Part shown: piece after piece, positions 45,781 through 55,664 of the stretch | Numbering within the stretch: position 1 is the stretch's first letter | How the letters are laid out: each line of letters starts with the position of its first letter | Assembly: GCA_025093985.1 (NCBI GenBank) | Contig: JACAAK010000007.1 | Coordinates: 2,562,859 to 2,626,858 of the forward strand | Length of the DNA stretch: 64,000 nt | From: Calvatia gigantea | Lineage: Eukaryota > Basidiomycota > Agaricomycetes > Agaricales > Lycoperdaceae | Reading direction: 5' to 3' | Notes under the pieces: generated by a model | The model's input: the letters and a program-made list of their open reading frames with translations, nothing else | Databases searched by the model: none | Told to the model about the DNA's origin: nothing | Position numbers and translations under genes: made by a program

Positions 45781-46352
45781 ATGTCTGCCTCTCAATCCAA
45801 CCGAATTGCCATTGACTCCCTCGTCCACCCCACCCCAACCAAAATCTCCTCTCTACCATTCCCAGAACCAGGCAATGGGAAACCACCTGCCCCCCAAGAA
45901 ACCCATTACAACCTCACCAATACACTATCCCCAGTACAAGGACTCCTCAAAGCATTAATCAAAGACATTGACCAAGCAGCCAACAGTGAACTAGAGACCA
46001 TCACCACCCAAAACAAATGGCTAGTCATGAACTGCCACATCACTCTTGCCACTGCCTGTATCACCTTTGCCAACATGTATGCAGGATTCACCAATATGTC
46101 CTCCTCTACCAGCCAACACATCCCAGCCATCTTCAGAGCCCTAGACCAATCCACCCTCACCCCCAGCGAATGACACTTTACCCAAAGTCTCCAAAGCCAA
46201 ATTGATCTAGGACTCAAAGTCTTCAAACATCTTGACCTTGCCAATATATTCCTTGAACTCACTGACATAGCCATGAATTTACTTGGAAGGAACAAATTGG
46301 CTGAAGATCCCGATATCAACAGCATAATCGACAGGATCTACATCACCCTCTC
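45781..46352 (+). pseudogene. Element H third ORF, truncated
   Basis: The ATG comes 4 nt after the pol stop. Reads MSASQSNRIAIDSLVHPTPT, the GLLKALIKDIDQAANSELET helix, TSQHIPAIFRALDQSTLTPSE, a TGA at 46171, then GLKVFKHLDLANIFLELTDI up to the insertion of element I. The frame differs from that of the chromodomain, so the ORF is separate. Confidence 0.75.
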
Positions 46353-46659
46353 TGTTGTGAACTTTCATCTATTCATATCCACTCTGTACTTGTCTACATT
46401 CTACTCCGTCCTGTACCTGTTTTATCTATTCCAGTCCAGCAATCTCTGAGCTTTGACTCACAGTAACTACTGCACCATTATCATTAGACGTTTCATGTAG
46501 TTACCTCCATCCATTCAACTGGATGCCTGCCATATTTAAGTGTATATACATACCCCGGTATTTGGTATGCTTAACCACCTCTATTCTCCTCCCCTTACTC
46601 GCCCTCAAGTCTTAAGCCTAAGTTGCAATCTGAGGTCCACTCAGACTAAGGTTGTAACA
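46353..46659 (+). repeat. 5' LTR of element I (LTR-1)
   Basis: 307 bp, TGTTGTGAACTTTC..AAGGTTGTAACA, closely similar to 52378-52683. A possible TATA-like box TATTTAA lies at 46533-46539. Confidence 0.9.
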
Positions 46660-46661
46660 TT

Positions 46662-46676
46662 TGGTTAAGTGTCCCC
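46662..46676 (+). promoter_or_regulatory. Probable primer-binding site of element I
   Basis: TGGTTAAGTGTCCCC starts two bases after the LTR. A TGG start fits pairing with the CCA end of a tRNA. The same word follows the LTR of H and (inverted) precedes the LTRs of K and J. Confidence 0.55.
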
Positions 46677-46738
46677 ACCTCACCTTGCAAGGAGTAGGCT
46701 GAAATAGGCCTGAACAAAGATAATCCAGGAGCTAGTAT

Positions 46739-47842
46739 ATGAGCTCGAACCCAGACAAATACAGAGAACTGAATCTCGAAGTCACTGACGACAAATCTGA
46801 AACATTAGACAAAGAAGAAACAGGGAACCCCGAAGTACCTGAAGAACCAACTGGAGTAAACCCAGCAGAAGAAGAAGTATTATCAGAACTTCTAAATGGA
46901 CTCGACCTAGCAGAGGAAGAGTTAGTCCATCAGAAGAAATCAGACAAATCAAGCTCAGACGAAACAGAATCAGAAACCAACTCTGACATGACTGACAACA
47001 CAGTAGTACCCACGACAACGCCTAGTGGGAAAGGCCTAGTGCCAGACCTAGGGTTTTTCAATGGCACTTGCACTAAGTTCAACGACTGGTGGAGAGCAAT
47101 GATGCTCTTCATGAAGTTCAACAAGATAGTCTCAGCAGACAATAAAGCTATAGTAGTCCTAGCCAGGCTATGAGGAGGAACTGCAGGAGCATATACAGCC
47201 ATGAGAGCACCAGCCATCCTGGAATCCGAAGATTCAGTAGACTGGAAGGTCTTCTCCAAGGAGTTTAGAAGGACCTTCTCAGACGATGCCTCAAACAGTA
47301 AAGCAGAATGGCAGATCAAAAAATTCAAACAAGGAAACCAAAACACCGCCAACTACCTAATCGAATTTGAAGTTTTGAAAAGCAAAGCCAAGACCAATAG
47401 CAAGCACACCATGTTCCTACTTAGGAAAAATGCCCGACAGAACATCATACATACAATCACTGGCTATCCACCTTCAGCCAGACCAGATACATATGCAGAA
47501 TGGAAAGAAGCCATACTCTCTGTCGGACAAGGATACGAAGCATCCGAGTATCAAGGAGATAGAAAAACAAACACTGGCACCACCTATGGAGGAATGGGTG
47601 AACCCATGGAGATAGGAAGCCGATGCCATATTTTCAATGCCGAAGGGAAACCTAAGTGCTATAATTGTGGCATTTTCAGACATATGGCCAAAGATTGCAA
47701 GAAACCTAAGGGGCTAACCTGCTACAATTGCAGGAAAATGGGCCACATAGCAAAGGCCTGCACCACACCAAAGAAAATACAGGTCCGAGGAGTAGAGGAA
47801 GTCGATGAAGAAAAGAAGGATTTTTCCGAGGACTTTGAGTAG
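46739..47842 (+). pseudogene. Element I Gag with one TGA
   Basis: 367 codons in a single frame. The acidic N-terminus (MSSNPDKYRELNLEV..) is followed by GLVPDLGFFNGTCTKFNDWW, a TGA at 47171-47173 where K reads Arg, then the rest of the capsid and the knuckles CYNCGIFRHMAKDC and CYNCRKMGHIAKAC (47660-47765). Stop TAG at 47840-47842. Gag would form the particle and bind RNA. Apart from one TGA it is intact. Confidence 0.85.
47818..47827 (+). promoter_or_regulatory. Candidate -1 frameshift box of element I
   Basis: GGATTTTTCC lies 13 nt before the gag stop, and pol continues in the -1 frame. The same box is at 42244 (H) and, inverted, at 59207 (K) and 62220 (J), although neighbouring codons differ between copies. 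Confidence 0.5.
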
Positions 47843-50800
47843 GTGCTACCTCGAGAGTCAGAAAGCTTGTATCTAGGATATCAGACAAATTCTACATGAT
47901 TCTTCAGAAAAGAAAGTGCGAACTAAACCTAAAAGGAAAAATACAAATGGCAAAAAAGGAGATAATGGTGGACACAATTGTCGACTCAGGGTGCACAACC
48001 AGCAGCATCAGCAAAAAGCTGGTAGACGAGGAAAACCTTCCCACCCAGAAACTGGAACAACAAATCTTGGTATTAAACACAGATGGAACACCAAACCAGG
48101 GCAGCAAAGTGATGGAAACAGCCACAATCGACATAGATATCCAAAGACACAAAGAACAAATCGAAGCGTCAGTTGTACAACTACAAGACTGTGCAGAGGT
48201 CTTCCTAGGACATGACTGGCTGGTCAAACATAACCCAGAGGTAGACTGGAATAATGGAGAAATCAAGTTCACCCAGTGCCCACCAAGCTGTCAATTCCCC
48301 CACTGAAACATCCCCATCACAGAAAAAATACAGAGCATGGCCACTACAGAAGATTTATGGAAAGAAGAGGATGAGCCAGACCCAACCAAACTGGAAGATT
48401 TACCAGACTACATACAACCATTCACGCATTTGTTCAACAAGACAACTTTTAACAAGCTCCCAGAATGAACTGAATAGGACCATGAAATCATCCTAATGGA
48501 GGATGCCCCAAAGGAGATAAGTGCAGGAACTTACAACATGACAGTCAAAGAACAGGACGAACTCAAAGCATTCATCAAAGAAAACCTAGAATCAGGATGA
48601 ATACAACCATCCAAGTCCCTATATACAGCACCAACCTTCTTTATCCCCAAGAAGGACAGATCCAAAAGATTAATCCAGGACTATAGGTGATTAAACAATG
48701 TAGTAATCAAGGACAAGACACCACTGCCAAGAATTGGTGAGGTAATCAACAAGCTTGGAAAGGCCAAGTATTTCAACAAACTTGATATCATCTGGGGATA
48801 TAACAACATTAGGATCAAGGAAGGAGATAAATGGAAAGCAGCATTCCTCACCAACAAAGGACTCTTCAAACCAACAGTCATGTATTTCGGACTCAACAAC
48901 TCACCAGGGACCTTCTCCAGGATGATGACAAGCATCTTCCATGACCTATTACAAAATGGAGATATTGTGAACTATATGGACAACTTTGCCATCCGTGGTA
49001 ACACCAAGGAACAACTAAAAGAACAGACAGTACAGTTCCTGGAGCACACAGCACAATATAATCTATGTTTCAAATGAACCAAATGTATCTTCAACACAGA
49101 AGAAATCCCTATGTTAGGAGTCAAAGTGGGGCATAGACAAATCGAAATGGAGGAAGAAAAAGTCAAATTGGTGTGAGACTGGCCAGAGCTGAAAAATACA
49201 AAAGGAGTAGAAAGGTTCCTAGGCTTTGCCAACTACTACCAGCATTTCATAAAAAACTTCAGCAAGATCACAGGACCACTAAACAAACTCAAAGGAGCAT
49301 CCACATGGGAATAGAATCAAGAACACCAGACAGCCTTTGATCACCTTAAAAAGTGCATCACTGAAGAGCCTGTGTTAACCCTACCACAAAGACAAGGACA
49401 GTTCAGGGTAGAAGTTGATGCATCAGACTACACGCTAGGAGGCATGCTATTGCAACAACAGGAGGACAAATGGCACCCAATTGCCTTCACATCACGAATG
49501 CTATCACCAGCAGAGAGAAACTATGAAATATATGACAAAGAGCTGCTGGCAATCATCCACGCCCTGAAAGAATGGAGACATTACCTGCTAGATGCTGAAG
49601 AAAAATTCAAAATCTGGACCGACCATGAAAATTTAAAATACTACCGAGAACTGCAAAAACTGAATAGATGACAAGCTCAATGGTACCTATGCTTACAAGA
49701 CTATGACTTCACACTGCAACATATACCCGGAAAGACAAACATGAAGGCCGACTTATTGTCCTGAATCCACCAAGTACCAGAAGGACAAAAAGACAAACTA
49801 GTCACTATGATCCGAGAAAGCTGGCTGCAAACAGGAAACACAGACAACACAGTGCTCTTATGAGCAGAATTATTCCTTGAACCAACATTCCTAGAATGGA
49901 TCCAAACCAAGCCCCAGCGCAAGACAGTAGTTCTTACCGAGCTAAGAAAACCAGAGTCCAAGCTCATTGAGGAGCATGGAATTATCTACAGACAGAATAG
50001 CGCATACATCCCACCTGACCCAAAGTTATGAGAAGAAATCCTAATACAGTATCACAACATACCAGACACAGGCCACCTGGGCCAACACAGAATGATGGAA
50101 CTAATCAGCCACGACTATTGGTGGCCAACAATGCGAAAGGACGTGAAAAAATATATCTGAGGATGCCAAGCCTGCTAAAGGAATAAAGCAAGAACCACAC
50201 TGCTCAAATCACCACTACACCCCCTCCCAGTCCCAAATGGACTCTGGGAAGAAATCAGTATTGATATGATTGGACCACTACTGGAGTCAAAAGGAAAAGA
50301 TGCGATACTAGTTGTCATAGACTGCTTCACAAAAATGATACAGCTTATAGCAACTGCCATGGACATTTCATCCAAAGATATCGCAAAGATATATCAAGAT
50401 GAGATATGGAAGCTGCATAGATTACCAAGGAAAGTACTCAGTGACCGAGGACCTCAATTCACATCAGAATTCACCAAAGAACTATTCAAAGGACTCAGCA
50501 TAGAATGCAGTCTATCAACAGCATATCACCCACAAACAGATGGACAAACAGAACACATCAACAGAGAAATAGAAATGTACATCCACTTGTACTGCAATTA
50601 CAACCAAGATGATTGGGCAGAATGGCTCCCCATTGCAGAATTTCAGTATAACAACAAACAACATGGAGGAACACAGACAATGCTGTTCTTCCTAAACTAT
50701 GGAAGAAACCTATGGAAAGGAAAAAACGAACTACCAACAAACAATCTGGCAGCCACAGATTTCCTGAAGGAACTTTAGACCGCCCAAGACAACATCTCAT

Positions 50801-51351
50801 CAGTACTATGGACATACCAAGAAAAGATGAAACAACAATATGACCATAACAAGACCCACTCCCAAACATATCAAATAGGTGATGCAGTGTGGCTAGAGAA
50901 TACGAACATCCATACCAATCAAGCATCAAAGAAGCTAGGCCAAAAACAGTATGGTCCTTTCCTTATTAAGGAAAAGATAGGAGAAGTGGCATATCAGCTA
51001 ACATTGCCAGACAGATGGGCTATCCATGATGTGTTTAACGAACAACTCTTGACACTGGCACATCAGGCCAAGTTTTCAAGTCAAAAACAGCCACCAGCGC
51101 CCGTCCCTGTGATCATAAACAATGAAGAAGAATATGAAGTGGAAGAAATCCACAGACAAAGGAAACAGGGAAGGGGATATCAATTTCTGGTCCACTAGAA
51201 GGGTTATAGCAATGAAGAAGATATGTGGACAGTGGAGTCCAATTTGGAAAACGTGAAGGATGCCATATGAGACTACCTAAAAAGGCATCCAGAGGATGCC
51301 TATAAAAAAGGGGGCAGAAAACACAAAAAAGCATCGAATAAGCAAACCTGA
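47843..51351 (+). pseudogene. Element I Pol
   Basis: Read in the -1 frame relative to gag: PR with VDSGCTTSSISKKL (47980-48020), RT with KLDIIWGYNN and NYMDNFAI (the YMDD motif has changed to YMDN at about 48980), RNaseH (RVEVDASDYTLGG, LLAIIHALKEWRHY), zinc-binding domain, integrase core (SIDMIGPLLES, VLSDRGPQFTSEF, AYHPQTDGQTEHIN), and the LGQKQYGPFLIKEKIGEVAYQL domain with chromodomain YQFLVH*KGYSNEEDMW. About a dozen TGA codons occur, nearly all where relatives have Arg or Trp. It ends at TGA 51349-51351. Confidence 0.85.
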
Positions 51352-51369
51352 CAAAGAAACTAAACGAAC

Positions 51370-52359
51370 ATACCTGCCTCCCAACCCAACCACATTGCTA
51401 TTGACTCCCTTGTTCACCCCACTCCCACCAGAATCTCATCCCTGCCATTCCCAGAACTAGACAGCAGCAGAGCACCGGCTCCCCAAGGGACCCACTTCAA
51501 CCTTGCTAAAACACCATCCCCAGCACAAGGCCTCCTTGAAGCTCTACTCAAGGATGTCGACAAGGCAACCAACAGTGAAATCAAAAGCATCACCACCCAG
51601 AACAAATGAGTAGTGGTGAACCAACACATTACCCTTGCCACCGCCCGCATCACCTTTGCTGACATGTACGCTGGATTCACCAATGCTTCCTCCTCCACCA
51701 ACCAGTATATTCCCGCCATCTTCCAAGCACTAGACCAGTCCACCCTCATCCCTAATGAACAAGACTGTGTCCAAGGGCTCTAGAGCCAAATTGATTTGGG
51801 CCTTGAGGTCTTTAATCACCTCGACATCACCAACATATTCCTAGAACTTGCCGACATAGCTATGAAGTTACTTGGGAGAGACAAGTCGAATGAGGACCCT
51901 GACATCAATACTCTGGTCAACAGAATTCATATTACCCTCTCCAAATTGCACAACACCGTTAACTCCACACCATCAACCCACGCTGATACCCCCATGGACA
52001 AAGAAACCACAGTCTCTATGAAAGAGGAAGTCAATGCCCTCCATCAATTTATAAAGACTATCACACCACCACAGCTCATATCAGTTTTTCTTCTGCCTGC
52101 AAGATTCCGCACTGTACTACCAGGACAAGAAAAGGACCAATACTACTGGAACTCGATAGTCAAGAACTACTGGGACAACTCCACCACCACCGACTTCCTA
52201 TACAATGGTGTCCCAGTCCCTATCCGACAAGATGGACGAAGCCACTCACCTGTCTTCTTAGTGTGATCCAACAAAGGAAAGTTCCTCATTGCTGCCACTA
52301 AGAAAGCACTCACCACTGTGGTAGTAAATGGAGACTTCAATGAGCTTCCTGAGGCATGA
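51370..52359 (+). pseudogene. Element I third ORF
   Basis: Same length as in K (330 codons). The start codon has become ATA (51370). Blocks: IPASQPNHIAIDSLVHP, GLLEALLKDVDKATNSEIKS, FADMYAGFTNASSSTNQYIP, IFLELADIAMKLLGRDKS, MDKETTVSMKEEVNALHQFI, RFRTVLPGQEKDQYYWNSIV, WDNSTTTDFLYNGVPVPIRQ, ending KFLIAATKKALTTVVVNGDF-NELPEA at a TGA. A few TGA/TAG codons interrupt it. Unknown function. Confidence 0.8.
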
Positions 52360-52364
52360 AGCCT

Positions 52365-52377
52365 AATCGGGGGGTAT
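52365..52377 (+). promoter_or_regulatory. Polypurine tract of element I
   Basis: AATCGGGGGGTAT directly precedes the 3' LTR. The same tract is found, inverted, beside the 3' LTRs of E, G/J and K. It primes plus-strand synthesis. It lies six nucleotides after the stop of the third ORF. Confidence 0.75.
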
Positions 52378-52683
52378 TGTTGTGAACTTTCATCTATTCA
52401 TATCCACTCCGTACTTGTCTGTATTCTACTCCATCCTGTACCTGTTTTATCTATTTCAGTCCAGTGATCTTCAAGCTTTGACTCACAGTAACTACTGCAC
52501 CATTATCATCAGACGTTTCATGTAGTTACCTCCATCCATTCAACTGGATGCCTGCCATATTTAAGTGTACATACATACCCCTGTATTTGGTATGCTTAAC
52601 CACCTTTGTTCTCCTCCCCTTACTTGCCCTCAAGTCTTAGCCTAAGTTGCAACCTGAGGTTTACTCAGACTAAGGTCATAACA
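52378..52683 (+). repeat. 3' LTR of element I (LTR-1)
   Basis: 306 bp, TGTTGTGAACTTTC..AAGGTCATAACA. Its left part follows the 5' LTR of I closely; its last 40 bases agree slightly better with the LTR of H. Confidence 0.88.
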
Positions 52684-54346
52684 ATTCAGTTTCTGTGGCT
52701 CCCTATAGTATTTCAGGTTTTCGTGATCGGTCCAGATTTCAAACTTTTCTTCAGCATCGAGGAGGTAATGTCTCCACTCTTTCAAGGTGTGAACAATTGC
52801 TAGTAGTTCTTTGTCGTATATTTCATAGTTTCACTCAGCTGGCGACAGTGTTCATGAGGTAAAGGCAATGGGGTGCCATTTGTCTTCTTGTTGTTGTGAC
52901 AGTATGCCTCCTAATGCATAATCTGACACATTGACTTCCACCCTGAATTGTCCTTATCTTTGTGGTAATGTTAGGATGGGTTTCTCAGTGATACATTTCT
53001 TGAGCCAGTCGAAGGCAGTCTGATGTTCCTCAGTCCATTCCCATGTCATTGCTCCTTTGAGTTTGTTCAGTGGTCCTGCAATTTTGCTGAAGTCCTTAAT
53101 GAAACATCAGTAATAGTTGGTGAAGCCCAGAAATCTTTCTACTCCTTTGGTATTCTTTGGCTTGGGCCATTCCCATACCGATTTCACTTTTTCTTCTTCC
53201 ATCTTGATTCACCCATGTTCCACTTTAACCCCTAGCATTGGAATCTCTTCTGCATCAAAGATGCATTTAGTCCATTTGAAACATAGGTTATATTGGGCAG
53301 CTCACTCTAGAAACCATACTGTTCATTCCTTCAGCTGTTCCTTGCTGTCGCCTGGGATAGCAAAGTCATCCATATAGTTCATGATATCTCCATTCTGTAG
53401 TAGGTCTCAGAAGATGCTTGTCATCATTCTGGAGAAGGTTCCTAGTGAGTTACTCAGGCCAAAATACATGACCGTTGGTTCGAAAAGCCCTTCATTGGTA
53501 AGGAAAGCTGCCTTCCATTCGTCTCCTTCTCTGATCCTGACATTGTTGTATCCCCAGATGATGTCAAGCTTATTGAAGTATTTTGCTTTTCTGAGTTTGT
53601 CAATTACTTCACCAATTCTTGGTAGTGGTGTTTTATCTTTGACCACCATGTTGTTCAATTGCCTGTAGTCTTGAATTAGCCTCTTGGACCTGTCTTTCTT
53701 TGGAATGAAGAATGTTGGAGCTGCGTATGGGGATTTTGATGGTCATATTCATCCTGATTCTAGGTTTTCTTTGATAAATGCCTTGAGTTTGTCCTGTTCT
53801 TTGACCATCATGTTATATGTCCCTGCACTTATTTCCTTTGGGGCATCCTCAGTTAGGATTATCTTGTGGTCCCATTCAGTTCATTCTGGGAGCTTATTGA
53901 ATGTTGTTTTGTTGAATAAGTGTGTGAATGGTTGTACATAGTCTGGTAGGTCTTCCAGTTTGGTCAGGTCTGGTTCATCTTCTTCTTCCCATAGATCTTC
54001 TGTGGTGGCCATGCTTTGTATCTTTCCTGTAATAGGTATATTCCGATGGGGGAACTGACATTCTGGCAGGCATCAGGTGAATTTGATTTGTCCATTTTCC
54101 CAATCCACTTCTGAGTTGTGCTTAACTAGCCAATTGTGTCCTAAAAAGATTTCTGTCCTGTCCTGTAGTTGTACAACAGATGCCTCGATTTGTTCTTGGT
54201 GTCCTTGGATATCTATGTTGATCATGGCTGTTTCTGTTACTCTTCTGCCTTGGTTAGGTATCCTATCTGCATTTAACACCAAAATTTGTTGTTCCAATGT
54301 TCAGGTGGGGAGTCCTTTTTTGTCTACTAGTTTTTTGCTGATGCTG
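52684..54346 (-). pseudogene. Element G/J pol, middle part: RNaseH, RT and most of PR
   Basis: Minus strand. RNaseH begins at the cut (KYYREPQKLN side, 52684), then DVSDYALGGILSQQ (about 52900), RT with AKYFNKLDIIWGYNNVRIRE (53407-53658), FGLSNSLGTFSRMMTSIF, NYMDDFAIP (about 53380), KRLIQDYRQLNN, and the PR-RT linker (54073-54297, LGHNWLVKHNSEVDW). It ends at the K insertion. One TGA/Arg occurs near 53410, with more in RNaseH. Confidence 0.75.
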
Positions 54347-54653
54347 TGTTACGACCTTAGTCGGTTTAGACCTCAGGTTGCAGCTCTGGCTAAGTCTTGA
54401 GGGCGAGTAAGGGAAAGAGAACAGAAGGTGGTTAAGCGTACCGAATACAACAGGGTGTATGTACGCTTAAATACGTCTAGAGCTATCCGGTTGAGTGGAT
54501 GGAGTAACTACATGAAACGTCTGGTCAAGGCGTGGTAGTTGGTACGAGTCATATCTTGGAGAACGCTGGACTAGAATAACTGAAACAGGTACGCGGATAG
54601 TTAGGAATGTAGAATAGCACGGAACTCGTTATGATCGGTGGAAACTCATAACA
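54347..54653 (-). repeat. 3' LTR of element K (LTR-1)
   Basis: 307 bp, TGTTACGACCTTAG..AAACTCATAACA. It differs from the 5' LTR at seven positions, all of them CG versus TG or CA. Confidence 0.92.
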
Positions 54654-54671
54654 ATACCCCCCAATTAGACT

Positions 54672-55658
54672 TCATGCCTCAGGAAGTTCGTCAAACTCTC
54701 CATTGACTACGGCGGCGGCGAGGGCTTTCTTGGTGGCTCCGATGAGGTACTTTCCTTCGTTGGAGCATGCGAAGAAGACGGGCAAGTGGCTGTGGCCATC
54801 TTGACGGATAGGGACTGGGACTCCGTTGAAGGGGAACTCGGTGATGGTTGAGTTGTCCCAGTAGCTCTTGACTATTGTTTTCCAATAATGTTGGTCCTTT
54901 TCTTGGCCTGGTAGTACACTGCGGAATCTTGCTGGTGGGAGAAAAACCGATACGATCTGTGGTGGGGTGATGGTCTTTATGAATCGTCAGAGTGCATTGA
55001 CTTCCTCCTTCATTGAGACGGTGGTTTCTTCGTCCATGGGCGTGTCTGCTCGTTTGGCGGGTGGGGAACGGATGGTGGTGTGTAGGTCAGCAAGAGTGAC
55101 TCCAATGCGTGTAACGAGTTGATCGATGTCTGGGTCTTCTGTGGTCTTGTCGCGTCCTAGTAAGTTCATAGCGACGTCTGCGAGTTCTAGGAAGATATCG
55201 GCAATATCGAGGTGGTTGAATACTTCTAGGGCGAGGTCAACGCGGCTCTGAAGGCTGTGAACTCGACTTTGTTCGCTGGGTGTGAGGGTGGATAATTCTA
55301 ACATGCGGAAGATGGCAGGGATGTGTTGGCTTGTGGAAGACGATGCATTGGCGAACCCAGCGTACATGTCCGCGAAAGTGATGCAAGCGGTGGCGAGGGT
55401 GATATGGCAGTTTACTGCGAGTCGTTTGTTTTGGGCCGTGATTGTTTCTACTTCGTCGTTTGTGGCTTTGTTGACATCTTTGAGGAGGGCCTTGAGGAGT
55501 CCTTGTGCTGGGGACGGGGTGGTTGCGAGGTTGTAACGGGTGCCTTGGGGTGCGGGTGCTTGGCTGTTGCCTGGCTTTGGGAGGGGGACTGAGGAGATCG
55601 TGGTCGGGTTGGGGTGGACGAGGGAGTTGATAGAGATGCGGTTGGCTTGGGAGGACAT
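54672..55658 (-). CDS. Element K third ORF: conserved protein of unknown function
   Basis: 328 codons plus stop, interrupted by one TGA (54987-54989). It starts six nt after the pol stop (TAG CCAAAC ATG). Residues 1-55 are polar and Pro-rich (NPTTISSVPLPKPGNSQAPA); 55-190 look helical with Leu/Ala heptad-like spacing (GLLKALLKDVNKATNDEVET, DIADIFLELADVAMNLLGRD); the C-terminus has GQEKDQHYWKTIVKSYWDNS, FPFNGVPVPIRQDG and KALAAAVVNGEFDELPEA. No signal peptide, membrane segment, zinc finger or catalytic motif was seen. It is conserved in E, G/J, H and I. The env position is suggestive only of an accessory role; function unknown. Confidence 0.75.
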
Positions 55659-55664
55659 GTTTGG

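Larger units (their letters stand above)
40733..46352 (+). mobile_element. Element H: chromovirus lacking its 3' end
   Basis: 5' LTR 40733-41041, Gag 41123-42268, Pol 42269-45776 and third ORF 45781-46352, cut by the 5' LTR of element I. No 3' LTR attributable to H is present to the right of I. It is inserted in the integrase of G/J. Confidence 0.8.
46353..52683 (+). mobile_element. Element I: complete-length chromovirus copy (6.3 kb)
   Basis: 5' LTR, primer-binding site, Gag, Pol, third ORF, polypurine tract and 3' LTR are all present in order. Its flanks are unrelated (CCTCTC on the left in H, ATTCAG on the right in RNaseH of J), so there is no target duplication. It is decayed by many TGA codons but nearly free of indels. 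Confidence 0.9.

Noticed and set aside
52684..54346. Treating J as an element separate from G
   Set aside because: Orientation, order and missing parts are complementary to the G piece at 38103-40732, so one split element is simpler; kept as an inference because about 385 bp are missing at the junction.
54672..55658. Third ORF as a retroviral-type envelope
   Set aside because: No signal peptide, transmembrane segment, furin-type site or Cys pattern is visible; only the position matches.
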